Below, in pieces: positions 1 to 7,827 of a stretch of 64,000 nt of DNA (positions within the stretch are counted from its first letter, which is position 1; the number at the start of each line of letters is the position of its first letter). Source of the stretch: Methylotenera sp965234545 (GTDB lineage Bacteria; Pseudomonadota; Gammaproteobacteria; Burkholderiales; Methylophilaceae); the NCBI GenBank assembly GCA_965234545.1, contig OZ248348.1, positions 248,001-312,000 of the forward strand. Direction: 5' to 3'. Under the pieces are notes generated by a model. That model had not been told where the DNA came from. It was given only the letters and a program-made list of their open reading frames with translations, and ran no database searches. The position numbers and the translations under genes were made by a program.

Positions 1-153
1 ACCTACGGTATTATCGGCATCAAAGTTTGGGTATTTAAAGGTGAAATATTCGCGGGTAATACCCCGACACCAATTGGTGCGACAACCGCGCCAGTTGCTG
101 AGCCAGAGAAAAAAGTAAGAAAGCCGAGGGCTAAAGATGCTACAACCGTCTAG
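1..153 (+). CDS. rpsC: 30S ribosomal protein S3, C-terminal fragment
   Basis: The window opens inside rpsC; the last 50 codons are present and end with TAG at 151-153. The reading frame gives the usual S3 end, 'TYGIIGIKVWVFKGEIF', followed by a charged tail rich in Pro, Ala and Lys as in betaproteobacterial S3. S3 sits on the head of the 30S subunit at the mRNA entrance. The stop overlaps the start of rplP by 17 bases, so translation of the two is probably coupled. The 5' part lies outside the window. Confidence 0.95.
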   Translation, partial: TYGIIGIKVWVFKGEIFAGNTPTPIGATTAPVAEPEKKVRKPRAKDATTV

Positions 154-553
154 ACAAAAATACCGCAAGATGCAAAAAGGCCGCAACAAGGGCATTGCAA
201 CTACGGGCAATAAAGTAAGTTTTGGTGATTTTGGTTTAAAAGCCATAGGTCGCGGTCGTTTAACGGCACGTCAAATTGAAGCGGCTCGCCGCGTGATGAC
301 GCGTCATATTAAACGTGGCGGTCGCGTATGGATTCGTATATTCCCAGATCAACCAATTTCTAAAAAACCAGCTGAAGTACGTATGGGTAACGGTAAAGGC
401 AGCACCGAGTTTTACGTTGCGCAAATTCAGCCTGGTAAAATGTTATATGAAATGGACGGCGTAAGTGAAGAGCTTGCGCGTGAAGCGTTCCGTTTGGCAG
501 CGGCTAAGTTGCCAATCGAAACAACCTTCATGACACGTCAGTTGGGGAGCTAG
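137..553 (+). CDS. rplP: 50S ribosomal protein L16
   Basis: This 138-residue protein begins MLQPSRQKYRKMQKGRNKG, the standard L16 N-terminus, and has the usual family length. L16 binds 23S rRNA near the A site and helps position the aminoacyl-tRNA. The ATG at 137 lies inside the end of rpsC, a common arrangement in the S10 operon that implies coupling. The next gene, rpmC, starts two bases after the stop. Nothing is unusual. Confidence 0.99.
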   Translation: MLQPSRQKYRKMQKGRNKGIATTGNKVSFGDFGLKAIGRGRLTARQIEAARRVMTRHIKRGGRVWIRIFPDQPISKKPAEVRMGNGKGSTEFYVAQIQPGKMLYEMDGVSEELAREAFRLAAAKLPIETTFMTRQLGS

Positions 554-555
554 GA

Positions 556-750
556 ATGAAAGCAACCGATTTAAGAGCAAAAAGCGTTGATGAGCTAAAT
601 GCAGAGTTGATTGAATTGCGCCGTGCGCAATTTTCTCTACGCATGCAAGTAGCTACTCAACAGTTATCTAAAGTAGATCAGCTAAGTAAAGTACGCAAAG
701 ATGTTGCGCGTGTGAAGCTTGTGTTAGCTGAGAAAGCGAAACAGGCCTAA
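556..750 (+). CDS. rpmC: 50S ribosomal protein L29
   Basis: A 64-residue, mostly helical, highly charged protein beginning MKATDLRAKSVDELNAEL, typical of L29. L29 lies by the peptide exit tunnel and contributes to the docking site of trigger factor and SRP. It is flanked by rplP and rpsQ with gaps of only two bases on each side, consistent with one S10-operon transcript. Confidence 0.98.
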   Translation: MKATDLRAKSVDELNAELIELRRAQFSLRMQVATQQLSKVDQLSKVRKDVARVKLVLAEKAKQA

Positions 751-752
751 TA

Positions 753-998
753 ATGACTGAAACTACAAAAGTAGTGCGTAGCCTTACTGGCCGCGTGACA
801 AGCGATAAAATGGATAAAACGGTTACGGTTCTAGTTGAGCGTAAAGTGAAGCATCCTTTAATTGGTAAAGTTATTCGCCAATCTAAAAAGTTTCATGCAC
901 ACGACGAAACAAACAGCTGTAAAGAAGGCGACATGGTAACCATTACCGAAAGCCGTCCTTTATCTAAGACAAAATCTTGGGTTGTTAAAACAGCCTAA
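753..998 (+). CDS. rpsQ: 30S ribosomal protein S17
   Basis: An 81-residue OB-fold protein with the S17 core 'GRVTSDKMDKTVTVLVERKVKHP' region at about residues 13-35 and 'ITESRPLSKTKSWVV' near the end. S17 is a primary 16S rRNA binder of the 30S body. As in E. coli it is the last gene of the S10 operon: a 231-base gap with a hairpin and a promoter separates it from rplN. Confidence 0.98.
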   Translation: MTETTKVVRSLTGRVTSDKMDKTVTVLVERKVKHPLIGKVIRQSKKFHAHDETNSCKEGDMVTITESRPLSKTKSWVVKTA

Positions 999-1011
999 GT
1001 CGGCTTTGTTG

Positions 1012-1037
1012 CGCAATTCTTAGGAATAAGAATTGCG
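1012..1037 (+). other. Perfect 11-bp hairpin at the S10/spc operon boundary
   Basis: CGCAATTCTTA (1012-1022) and TAAGAATTGCG (1027-1037) are perfectly complementary around a GGAA tetraloop. It lies 14 bases after the rpsQ stop. There is no T-run after it, so it is not a classical intrinsic terminator. It may be a weak or Rho-assisted terminator or an mRNA-processing site, and its right arm overlaps the -35 of the predicted spc promoter. Confidence 0.6.
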
Positions 1038-1061
1038 TAACATGGTTTGGCAAGTTATAAT
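1033..1061 (+). promoter_or_regulatory. Predicted spc-operon sigma70 promoter
   Basis: A perfect TATAAT (1056-1061) lies 17 bases after a weak -35, TTGCGT (1033-1038). It falls in the rpsQ-rplN gap, where the spc promoter is expected. The leader to rplN would be about 160 bases long. It contains a GGTGGG (1075-1080) and a CTCACC (1122-1127) that could form a long imperfect stem. The promoter is seen in sequence; the leader structure is only a suggestion. Confidence 0.55.
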
Positions 1062-1229
1062 GTTTGGCTATTTTGGTGGGCGACTCAAGGCTATGCTTAG
1101 GCAAAGCTAACAGTCAAAAGCTCTCACCCCAATACTGACCGGGTCTATCGGCCGTGTTAATTGTGAAATTTATTTCATGGTTAAAAATGGCTGGTGTTGG
1201 TTTTAACGGATTAAGTTGGAGTTTATCTC

Positions 1230-1598
1230 ATGATTCAAATGCAATCTCGGCTTGAAGTTGCCGACAACACTGGTGCGCGCTCCGTGCAATGCATCAAAGT
1301 GTTAGGTGGTTCTAAGCGTCGTTACGCCGGTATAGGCGACATCATCAAGGTCAGCATTAAAGATGCTGCGCCACGTGGTCGCGTCAAAAAAGGCGAAGTA
1401 TACAGTGCAGTGGTTGTTCGTACTGCTAAGGGTGTTCGTCGTCCAGACGGCTCATTAGTTAAGTTCGATGGCAATGCTGCCGTTCTGTTAAATAATAAAC
1501 TTGAACCGATTGGCACCCGCATATTTGGGCCAGTGACACGTGAATTGCGTACTGAAAAATTCATGAAAATCGTTTCATTAGCACCAGAAGTGTTGTAG
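1230..1598 (+). CDS. rplN: 50S ribosomal protein L14
   Basis: 122 residues beginning MIQMQSRLEVADNTGARSV, the highly conserved L14 N-terminus, and the usual length. L14 forms part of the intersubunit bridge and is the docking site of the silencing factor RsfS. It is the first gene of the spc operon, as in other proteobacteria, and follows the predicted promoter at 1033-1061. Confidence 0.99.
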   Translation: MIQMQSRLEVADNTGARSVQCIKVLGGSKRRYAGIGDIIKVSIKDAAPRGRVKKGEVYSAVVVRTAKGVRRPDGSLVKFDGNAAVLLNNKLEPIGTRIFGPVTRELRTEKFMKIVSLAPEVL

Positions 1599-1606
1599 GA
1601 GCTCAC

Positions 1607-1924
1607 ATGAACAAAATTCGCAAGGGTGATTTAGTCATCCTAACTACCGGTAAAGACAAAGGTAAGCAAGGTGCAGTGTTAAGCATCCTTGATTCTGGCC
1701 ACGTTGTTGTAGAGGGTCTTAACCTAGTTAAGAAACATGCAAAAGCCAACCCGATGAAAGGTATTGCAGGCGGCATCATTGCTAAAGAAATGCCATTAGA
1801 CATTTCAAATGTTGCTTTATTTAACAGCGCGACACAAAAAGGTGATCGCGTAGGCTTCAAAACATTGGATGACGGTCGCAAAATTCGCGTATTCAAATCC
1901 AATGGCGAAGCAGTGGACGCATAG
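1607..1924 (+). CDS. rplX: 50S ribosomal protein L24
   Basis: A 105-residue protein with an N-terminal KOW motif, KGDLVILTTGKDKGKQGAV (residues 5-23). L24 is one of the two assembly-initiator proteins that bind the 5' end of 23S rRNA. It starts eight bases after rplN and is followed by rplE eight bases later, in the normal spc order. Confidence 0.98.
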   Translation: MNKIRKGDLVILTTGKDKGKQGAVLSILDSGHVVVEGLNLVKKHAKANPMKGIAGGIIAKEMPLDISNVALFNSATQKGDRVGFKTLDDGRKIRVFKSNGEAVDA

Positions 1925-1932
1925 GAATCATT

Positions 1933-2472
1933 ATGGCGCGCTTAAAAGATTATTATAAAGACTCAGTGGTGAAAGCCATGACTGAGCAATTCGGTTACAC
2001 ATCCGTAATGCAAGTGCCACGTATCGCTAAAATCACTCTGAATATGGGTGTAGGCGAAGCAGTTGCAGACAAAAAAGTGATGGAACATGCGGTTGGCGAC
2101 ATGGAAAAAATTGCCGGTCAAAAAGCCATTGTTACTAAAGCTAAGAAATCCGTTGCGGCATTTAAAATCCGTGATGATTATCCGGTAGGTTGCAAAGTAA
2201 CGTTACGCCGTGAGCGTATGTACGAATTCTTGGATCGTTTGGTTACTGTAGCCATTCCACGTATTCGTGACTTCCGCGGTATCTCAGCGAAATCTTTTGA
2301 TGGCCGTGGTAACTACAACATGGGCGTTAAAGAGCAAATCATTTTCCCTGAAATTGAATACGATAAAATCGATGCAATTCGCGGAATGAATATCACAATT
2401 ACAACTACTGCGAAAACGGATGAAGAAGCAAAAGCTTTGCTTGCTGCGTTTAGTTTTCCTTTCAGAGGTTAA
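1933..2472 (+). CDS. rplE: 50S ribosomal protein L5
   Basis: A 179-residue protein of normal family length, containing 'KITLNMGVGEA' (residues about 33-43) and 'IRDFRGISAKSFDGRGNYN' in the middle. L5 binds 5S rRNA and contacts the P-site tRNA. It is in standard spc order between rplX and rpsN. In E. coli the S8 repressor site overlaps the start of rplE; I did not identify an equivalent here. Confidence 0.99.
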   Translation: MARLKDYYKDSVVKAMTEQFGYTSVMQVPRIAKITLNMGVGEAVADKKVMEHAVGDMEKIAGQKAIVTKAKKSVAAFKIRDDYPVGCKVTLRRERMYEFLDRLVTVAIPRIRDFRGISAKSFDGRGNYNMGVKEQIIFPEIEYDKIDAIRGMNITITTTAKTDEEAKALLAAFSFPFRG

Positions 2473-2475
2473 GTC

Positions 2476-2781
2476 ATGGCTAAAACCTGTATGACAGAAC
2501 GCGAAATCAAACGTCGCGCAACTGTAAGTAAATTTGCTGTAAAACGTGCTGCTTTAGAAGCGGCAATGAACGATGTTACTGCTACGGCTGAAAGCCGTTT
2601 CGAGGCGCGCATGAAGTTTCAAGCGTTGCCACGTAATGCTAGCCCAGTGCGTCTTCGTAATCGTTGTGCATTAACTGGTCGCCCACGTGGTGTGTTTAGT
2701 AAATTCGGTATTGGGCGTAGTAAATTGCGCGATTTGATGATGAGTGGCCAAGTGCCAGGCGTCACCAAAGCCAGCTGGTAA
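2476..2781 (+). CDS. rpsN: 30S ribosomal protein S14, zinc-independent type
   Basis: A 101-residue S14. It lacks the paired CxxC motifs of the short zinc-binding form and has the sequence 'LRNRCALTGRPRGVFSKFG' near residue 60. This is the long, cysteine-poor form usual in proteobacteria. S14 belongs to the head of the 30S subunit. It starts three bases after rplE. Confidence 0.98.
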   Translation: MAKTCMTEREIKRRATVSKFAVKRAALEAAMNDVTATAESRFEARMKFQALPRNASPVRLRNRCALTGRPRGVFSKFGIGRSKLRDLMMSGQVPGVTKASW

Positions 2782-2796
2782 TAGGGGTATATAACT

Positions 2797-3192
2797 ATGA
2801 GTATGAGTGATCCAATTGCCGACATGTTGACCCGCATTCGTAATGCGCAAATGGTCAATAAAGCGGTTGTTACTATGCCATCTTCTAATGTTAAGACTGC
2901 TATTGCTAGCGTTCTTAAAGAAGAAGGCTACGTAGAAGATTTTGCAGTGCAAACTGAAGGTAGCAAAGCTACTTTAACCATTAGCTTGAAATACTATGCT
3001 GGCCGCCCTGTTATTGAGCGTATACAGCGTGTAAGCAAGCCAGGTTTGCGCGTTTACAAAGGATCTCAAGAGATTCCTAAAGTAATGAATGGCCTTGGTG
3101 TGACGATTATGTCTACATCTAAGGGTGTAATGACAGATCGTAAAGCCCAAGCTGCCGGTATCGGTGGTGAAGTGCTTTGCGTAGTGGCTTAA
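2797..3192 (+). CDS. rpsH: 30S ribosomal protein S8
   Basis: 131 residues, starting MSMSDPIADMLTRIRNAQ and containing the C-terminal signature 'STSKGVMTDRKAQAAGIGGE'. S8 binds helix 21 of 16S rRNA and in enterobacteria is the feedback repressor of the spc operon. Family length and gene order are normal. Confidence 0.99.
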   Translation: MSMSDPIADMLTRIRNAQMVNKAVVTMPSSNVKTAIASVLKEEGYVEDFAVQTEGSKATLTISLKYYAGRPVIERIQRVSKPGLRVYKGSQEIPKVMNGLGVTIMSTSKGVMTDRKAQAAGIGGEVLCVVA

Positions 3193-3202
3193 GGAGAAGC
3201 AA

Positions 3203-3736
3203 ATGTCACGTGTTGCTAAAAATCCAGTAGCTATTCCAGAAAAAGTTGAAGTGGTACTGAGTGCTACATCAATCGCCGTTAGCGGCCCATTAGGCAAACT
3301 ATCTCATCCATTAACGGATGCCGTAGTGTTAAAACGCGAAGGCGAAACCATTACATTTGAAGCGACGAGCGATGCCCGTCACTCACGTGCAATGTCAGGC
3401 ACATTGCGCGCCTTGGTAGCCAATATGGTCCATGGCGTATCTCAAGGCTTTACCCGTAAATTAACCTTAGTCGGCGTTGGCTATAAAGCAGCGGCACAAG
3501 GCGCGGTATTAAACCTAGAGTTAGGTTATTCACATCCAATCAATCACAAAATGCCAGCAGGCGTAACTGTGACCACTGCTACACCAACAGAAATTTTGTT
3601 AACTGGTGTTGATAAGCAAGTGATTGGCCAGGTTGCTGCACAGATTCGTGCTTACCGTTCACCAGAGCCATATAAAGGCAAGGGTGTGCGTTATGCTGAT
3701 GAAGTGGTTGCAATTAAAGAAACCAAAAAGAAATAA
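3203..3736 (+). CDS. rplF: 50S ribosomal protein L6
   Basis: 177 residues with the duplicated L6 fold and the family signature 'PEPYKGKGVRYADEVV' near the C-terminus. L6 binds the sarcin-ricin region of 23S rRNA close to the factor-binding site. It is preceded by a good Shine-Dalgarno (AAGGAGA) directly after the rpsH stop and is in normal order before rplR. Confidence 0.99.
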   Translation: MSRVAKNPVAIPEKVEVVLSATSIAVSGPLGKLSHPLTDAVVLKREGETITFEATSDARHSRAMSGTLRALVANMVHGVSQGFTRKLTLVGVGYKAAAQGAVLNLELGYSHPINHKMPAGVTVTTATPTEILLTGVDKQVIGQVAAQIRAYRSPEPYKGKGVRYADEVVAIKETKKK

Positions 3737-3746
3737 GGCTTAAAAA

Positions 3747-4100
3747 ATGAACAACGTAAATAATCGCTTGCGTCGTGCACGTAAAACCCGTGCCAAAATT
3801 GCAGAGCTAAAAGTTACTCGTCTAAGTGTGCACCGTACTAACACGCACATCTACGCACAAATTATTGCTGAAACTGGCGATAAAGTAATTGTTAGTGCTT
3901 CAACAGTAGAAGCCGACGTTCGTAAAAACCTAAAAAATGGTGGCAACATTGAAGCTGCGGCTTTAATTGGTAAATTAATTGCACAAAAAGCTAAGAAAGC
4001 CGGTGTAACTACCGTGGCTTTTGATCGCTCAGGTTATAAATATCATGGTCGTATTAAAGCGTTGGCTGATGCCGCACGTGAAAACGGCTTGTCCTTCTAA
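3747..4100 (+). CDS. rplR: 50S ribosomal protein L18
   Basis: A 117-residue basic protein with an Arg/Lys-rich N-terminus (NNRLRRARKTRAKI) and the conserved end 'FDRSGYKYHGRIKALADAAR'. L18 binds 5S rRNA together with L5 and L25. Gene order and length are standard. Confidence 0.98.
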   Translation: MNNVNNRLRRARKTRAKIAELKVTRLSVHRTNTHIYAQIIAETGDKVIVSASTVEADVRKNLKNGGNIEAAALIGKLIAQKAKKAGVTTVAFDRSGYKYHGRIKALADAARENGLSF

Positions 4101-4127
4101 TTGGTCTGATTGCTTAAGAGGTTAATG

Positions 4128-4640
4128 ATGGCGAGAGAAATGGAACAGCAACAGCAGCAGACTGATGGTTTGCGCGAAAAGATGATTGCAGTTAATCGTG
4201 TTAGTAAAACGGTTAAAGGTGGTCGTATTATGAGTTTTGCAGCTCTTACAGTAGTTGGCGACGGCGATGGTGCGGTTGGCATGGGTAAGGGTAAAGCACG
4301 TGAAGTACCAGTGGCTGTGCAAAAAGCAATGGACGAAGCGCGTCGCGGTATGTTGAAAATTAATTTAACAAACGGCACATTGCATCACGCTGTAACTGGC
4401 GTGCACGGTGCGGCAAAAGTGTTCATTCAACCTGCTTCTGAAGGTACTGGTATTATTGCTGGTGGCGCCATGCGCGCAATCTTTGAAGTGATGGGTGTGA
4501 CTAACGTGGTTGCAAAATGCATTGGTTCAACCAATCCATACAACCTAGTTCGTGCAACATTGAATGGTTTGGAATCAATGAATACGCCAGCAGAGATCGC
4601 AGCCAAACGCGGTAAATCTGTTGAAGAAATTAGAGGCTAA
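4128..4640 (+). CDS. rpsE: 30S ribosomal protein S5
   Basis: S5 of 170 residues with the N-terminal dsRNA-binding-like domain ('REKMIAVNRVSKTVKGGRIM') and the C-terminal domain ('GAMRAIFEVMGVTNVVAKC'). It acts in decoding accuracy on the 30S subunit. The frame extends upstream to a TTG at 4110, and tandem ATGs lie at 4125 and 4128. I chose 4128 because AAGAGG at 4116-4121 is then six bases away. A short run of glutamines follows the start (EQQQQQ), which is an unusual but minor feature. Confidence 0.95.
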   Translation: MAREMEQQQQQTDGLREKMIAVNRVSKTVKGGRIMSFAALTVVGDGDGAVGMGKGKAREVPVAVQKAMDEARRGMLKINLTNGTLHHAVTGVHGAAKVFIQPASEGTGIIAGGAMRAIFEVMGVTNVVAKCIGSTNPYNLVRATLNGLESMNTPAEIAAKRGKSVEEIRG

Positions 4641-4642
4641 TC

Positions 4643-4840
4643 ATGGCTAAAGACAAAAAAGAAGTGTCAACAATTAAAGTGACATTGGTTAAAAGTACCA
4701 TTGGTCGTATTGAAGCGCACAAAGCTACTGTTAAGGGTTTAGGTTTACGCCGTATCCGTCACACAGTGGAAGTGCAAGATACACCAGCAATTCGCGGCAT
4801 GATTAATGCTGTTAACTATCTGGTAAAGGTAGAAGGATAA
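4643..4840 (+). CDS. rpmD: 50S ribosomal protein L30
   Basis: A 65-residue L30 with the core 'VTLVKSTIGRIEAHKATVKG' and 'IRGMINAVNYLVKVE' at the end. Its last base is also the first base of rplO (TAATG), so the two are translationally coupled. L30 lies on the solvent side of the 50S subunit. Confidence 0.97.
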   Translation: MAKDKKEVSTIKVTLVKSTIGRIEAHKATVKGLGLRRIRHTVEVQDTPAIRGMINAVNYLVKVEG

Positions 4841-5280
4841 TGCAGTTAAATACAATTAAGCCTGCAGAAGGCGCTAAAAAAGAACGTCGCCGCGTAGGTC
4901 GTGGTATTGGTTCTGGTTTCGGTAAAACAGCGGGTCGTGGCCATAAAGGTCAAAAATCCCGTACCGGTGGCTTTCATAAAGTCGGTTTTGAAGGCGGTCA
5001 AATGCCTATTCAACGCCGTTTACCTAAACGTGGTTTTAAATCCATGACTAAGGCAAACACTGCGCACGTGCGTACCAGTGAATTGGCTTTAATTCCAAAC
5101 GAAGTCATCGACTTGTTGGCATTAAAAGCAGCCAACATTGTTTCTGGTACCGTTAAAAACGCTAAGATTTTCTTGTCTGGTGACGTAACTGCTAAATACA
5201 ACATCCAAGGTTTGTTGTTGACTAAAGGCGCTCGCGCTGCAGTTGAAGCGGCCGGCGGTAAAATTTTAGAAGCAGCATAA
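4840..5280 (+). CDS. rplO: 50S ribosomal protein L15
   Basis: 146 residues with the Gly/Arg-rich N-terminal extension typical of L15 ('VGRGIGSGFGKTAGRGHKGQ', about residues 19-38) that threads into 23S rRNA, and a globular C-terminal half. The start codon overlaps the rpmD stop. rplO-secY order is the universal bacterial arrangement. Confidence 0.98.
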   Translation: MQLNTIKPAEGAKKERRRVGRGIGSGFGKTAGRGHKGQKSRTGGFHKVGFEGGQMPIQRRLPKRGFKSMTKANTAHVRTSELALIPNEVIDLLALKAANIVSGTVKNAKIFLSGDVTAKYNIQGLLLTKGARAAVEAAGGKILEAA

Positions 5281-5289
5281 GAGACTATT

Positions 5290-6612
5290 TTGGCACAGGA
5301 TGGATTACTAAAAACAGCATCAAAAATGGGCGAACTTAAAAGCCGCCTGTTTTTTGTGTTGGCTGCATTGGTGGTTTACCGCCTAGGTGCGCACATTCCA
5401 GTGCCGGGTATCGATCCAGATGTATTAGCAAAATTGTTTGAATCGCAAAGTGGCGGCATATTGGGCATGTTTAATATGTTCTCAGGTGGCGCTCTTTCAA
5501 GATTCACGGTGTTTGCTTTAGGTATCATGCCCTACATTTCTGCATCGATTATTATGCAGTTAATGGCAGCAGTATCGCCAAAATTAGAGCAGTTAAAAAA
5601 AGAAGGCGAAGCCGGCAGAAGGGCGATTACCAAATACACACGCTACGGCACGGTGGTTTTGGCGTCATTCCAAGCGCTGGGCATAGCCATTGCGCTTGAA
5701 TCCCAACCAGGATTGGTATTGGATCCAGGCATGGCATTTAGATTGACCGCAATGATCACCTTGGTGAGTGGCACCATGTTCATTATGTGGTTGGGTGAGC
5801 AAATTACTGAACGTGGCATAGGCAATGGTATTTCTATCATTATTTTTGCAGGTATCGTAGCTGGCTTACCGCACGCATTGGGTACCACGGCAGAGATGGT
5901 CAATACCGGCGCGTTTAGTGTGCCATTGGCTTTCTTCTTGTTGGTAGCAACAGTATTAGTAACGGCGTTGGTGGTGTTTGTAGAGCGTGGGCAACGCAAA
6001 ATTACCGTCAATTACGCTAAGCGCCAAGTAGGCAATAAAGTCTACGGTGGCCAAACAACGCATTTGCCTATGAAGCTAAACATGGCCGGTGTCATACCGC
6101 CGATTTTTGCTTCTAGCATAATTTTATTCCCAGCGACATTGGCTGGTTGGTTTGGTAGTAGAGAGAGCATGTATTGGCTAAAAGACGTGGCGGCTGCATT
6201 GTCACCGGGTCAACCAATATACATATTATTCTTCGCTACTGCGATTGTGTTTTTCTGCTTTTTTTATACAGCACTTCAGTTCAATCCTAAGGATACGGCT
6301 GATAACTTGAAAAAAAGCGGTGCATTTGTTCCTGGTATTCGTCCTGGTGAGCAAACAGCCAAATACATAGATCGTATTATGGGTCGTTTGACTTTAGTGG
6401 GTGCAGCATACATTACCTTGGTTTGTCTGCTTCCTGAGTTTTTGATTTTGAAATTTAATACACCGTTTTATTTTGGTGGTACATCGTTACTGATTATTGT
6501 GGTTGTAACGATGGATTTTATGACGCAAGTACAGTCGCATTTGATGTCAAATCAATATGAAGGCTTACTGAAAAAGGCTAACTTTAAAGGCAATGGGCAA
6601 ACCCCAAGGTAG
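5290..6612 (+). CDS. secY: Protein translocase channel subunit SecY
   Basis: A 440-residue polytopic protein with about ten hydrophobic segments. It contains 'RLGAHIPVPGIDPD' after TM1 and the 'GIMPYISASIIMQLM' segment, both characteristic of SecY. SecY forms the channel for export and membrane insertion, with SecE and SecG. The start is TTG (5290), preceded by a weak purine-rich site; the start codon itself overlaps no neighbour. The next gene is rpmJ after 50 bases; the infA gene commonly found here in betaproteobacteria is missing. Confidence 0.99.
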   Translation: MAQDGLLKTASKMGELKSRLFFVLAALVVYRLGAHIPVPGIDPDVLAKLFESQSGGILGMFNMFSGGALSRFTVFALGIMPYISASIIMQLMAAVSPKLEQLKKEGEAGRRAITKYTRYGTVVLASFQALGIAIALESQPGLVLDPGMAFRLTAMITLVSGTMFIMWLGEQITERGIGNGISIIIFAGIVAGLPHALGTTAEMVNTGAFSVPLAFFLLVATVLVTALVVFVERGQRKITVNYAKRQVGNKVYGGQTTHLPMKLNMAGVIPPIFASSIILFPATLAGWFGSRESMYWLKDVAAALSPGQPIYILFFATAIVFFCFFYTALQFNPKDTADNLKKSGAFVPGIRPGEQTAKYIDRIMGRLTLVGAAYITLVCLLPEFLILKFNTPFYFGGTSLLIIVVVTMDFMTQVQSHLMSNQYEGLLKKANFKGNGQTPR

Positions 6613-6662
6613 TTAAAGCAGCGATTTAAGAAACAGCAGTTTAAGAAGTAATGGAGTTATAA

Positions 6663-6776
6663 ATGAGAGTTCGTGCATCAGTAAAAGCATTATGTCGTCA
6701 TTGTAAAGTTGTGCGTCGTCGTGGCGTCGTTCGTATTATTTGTACGGATCCACGTCACAAGCAACGCCAAGGTTAA
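6663..6776 (+). CDS. rpmJ: 50S ribosomal protein L36
   Basis: A 37-codon gene, MRVRASVKALCRHCKVVRRR at the N-terminus and DPRHKQRQG at the end. The four zinc ligands of L36 are all present (Cys11, Cys14, Cys27, His32). AATGGAG lies upstream as a ribosome-binding site. L36 is the smallest protein of the 50S subunit. Its presence confirms the secY-rpmJ-rpsM order. Confidence 0.97.
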   Translation: MRVRASVKALCRHCKVVRRRGVVRIICTDPRHKQRQG

Positions 6777-6862
6777 TCGATCTCGATCGAACAACCAGAT
6801 TAGAGGCAGTTTTCTCTAATTGAGATGGTCCCAGTAGTAGTGGTGATCAGAAGATAAGCTAA

Positions 6863-6891
6863 TTGATAAAAATTGGTTTTGCTGTTAAAAT
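6863..6891 (+). promoter_or_regulatory. Predicted alpha-operon sigma70 promoter
   Basis: TTGATA (6863-6868), a 17-base spacer and TAAAAT (6886-6891) match the sigma70 consensus at five of six positions in each box. It lies in the 170-base gap before rpsM and would start the transcript about 50 bases upstream of that gene, serving rpsM-rpsK-rpsD-rpoA-rplQ. Confidence 0.7.
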
Positions 6892-6946
6892 CTCCGGCTT
6901 TTTAAAGCTGACGGATTTTTAGGTAAACCTAAATTTTGGAGTAGGT

Positions 6947-7309
6947 ATGGCACGTATAGCAGGGGTAAACATCCCAAATAACAAGCACGCCGAGATTGCA
7001 TTAACTGCAATTTACGGTATTGGTCGTAACACAGCACAGAAAATTTGTGCTGCAGCTGGTGTTTTACCTTCTGCAAAAATGAAAGATCTAAATGACGCAG
7101 AAGTTGATAAATTGCGTGATGAAGTCGCTAAAGAAAAAGTAGAAGGCGATTTGCGCCGTGATGTTTCTATGAACATCAAGCGTTTAATGGATCTTAACTG
7201 CTATCGCGGTGTGCGTCACCGTCGTGGTTTACCGGTTCGTGGTCAACGTACAAAAACAAATGCACGTACCCGTAAAGGTCCGATTAAAGCAATTAAACAA
7301 GCTAAATAA
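6947..7309 (+). CDS. rpsM: 30S ribosomal protein S13
   Basis: 120 residues. It begins MARIAGVNIPNNKHAEIALT, contains 'CYRGVRHRRGLPVRGQRTKT' and ends in a basic tail that reaches the P site. S13 forms bridges between the subunits and contacts tRNA. It has a GGAG ribosome-binding site and follows a predicted promoter, so it is the first gene of the alpha operon, as in E. coli. Confidence 0.99.
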   Translation: MARIAGVNIPNNKHAEIALTAIYGIGRNTAQKICAAAGVLPSAKMKDLNDAEVDKLRDEVAKEKVEGDLRRDVSMNIKRLMDLNCYRGVRHRRGLPVRGQRTKTNARTRKGPIKAIKQAK

Positions 7310-7393
7310 TATTTAGCAAAGCATACTGAGCTAAAGGCTTAGTCCTTTAGTCACACAAATTCTAGTACGATTTATTGGTAAGGATAGTGCAAC

Positions 7394-7783
7394 ATGGCAA
7401 AAGCTAATGTACGCGTAAGAAAAAAAGTTAAAAAGAACATTGCAGAGGGCATTGCGCACGTGCATGCATCTTTTAACAATACCATCATCACGATTACAGA
7501 CCGTCAAGGCAATGCCTTGTCATGGGCAACTTCTGGTGGCCAAGGTTTTAAAGGCTCACGTAAGAGTACCCCATTTGCAGCGCAAGTAGCCGCAGAGGTT
7601 GCTGGTAAATCAGCACAAGAAAACGGTGTGAAGAATTTAGAAGTGCGTATTAAAGGCCCAGGCCCAGGTCGTGAATCTGCAGTGCGCGCACTTAACGCAG
7701 CTGGTTTTAAAATCACCAGCATTACCGATGTGACGCCAGTACCACACAATGGCTGCCGTCCACCTAAAAAACGCCGCATTTAA
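7394..7783 (+). CDS. rpsK: 30S ribosomal protein S11
   Basis: 129 residues. It contains 'GIAHVHASFNNTIITITD' (about residues 19-36) and ends 'VTPVPHNGCRPPKKRRI', the invariant S11 C-terminus. S11 forms part of the 30S platform and the mRNA exit region. It is 84 bases downstream of rpsM and preceded by AAGGA. Confidence 0.99.
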   Translation: MAKANVRVRKKVKKNIAEGIAHVHASFNNTIITITDRQGNALSWATSGGQGFKGSRKSTPFAAQVAAEVAGKSAQENGVKNLEVRIKGPGPGRESAVRALNAAGFKITSITDVTPVPHNGCRPPKKRRI

Positions 7784-7827
7784 GCTGAGCTATACGCTCA
7801 CTTTAGTAGAAATAACAGGAGAATCCC

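Noticed and set aside
4110..4127. TTG at 4110 as the rpsE start
   Set aside because: It would add six residues not found in S5 and would overlap the Shine-Dalgarno that fits the ATG at 4128.
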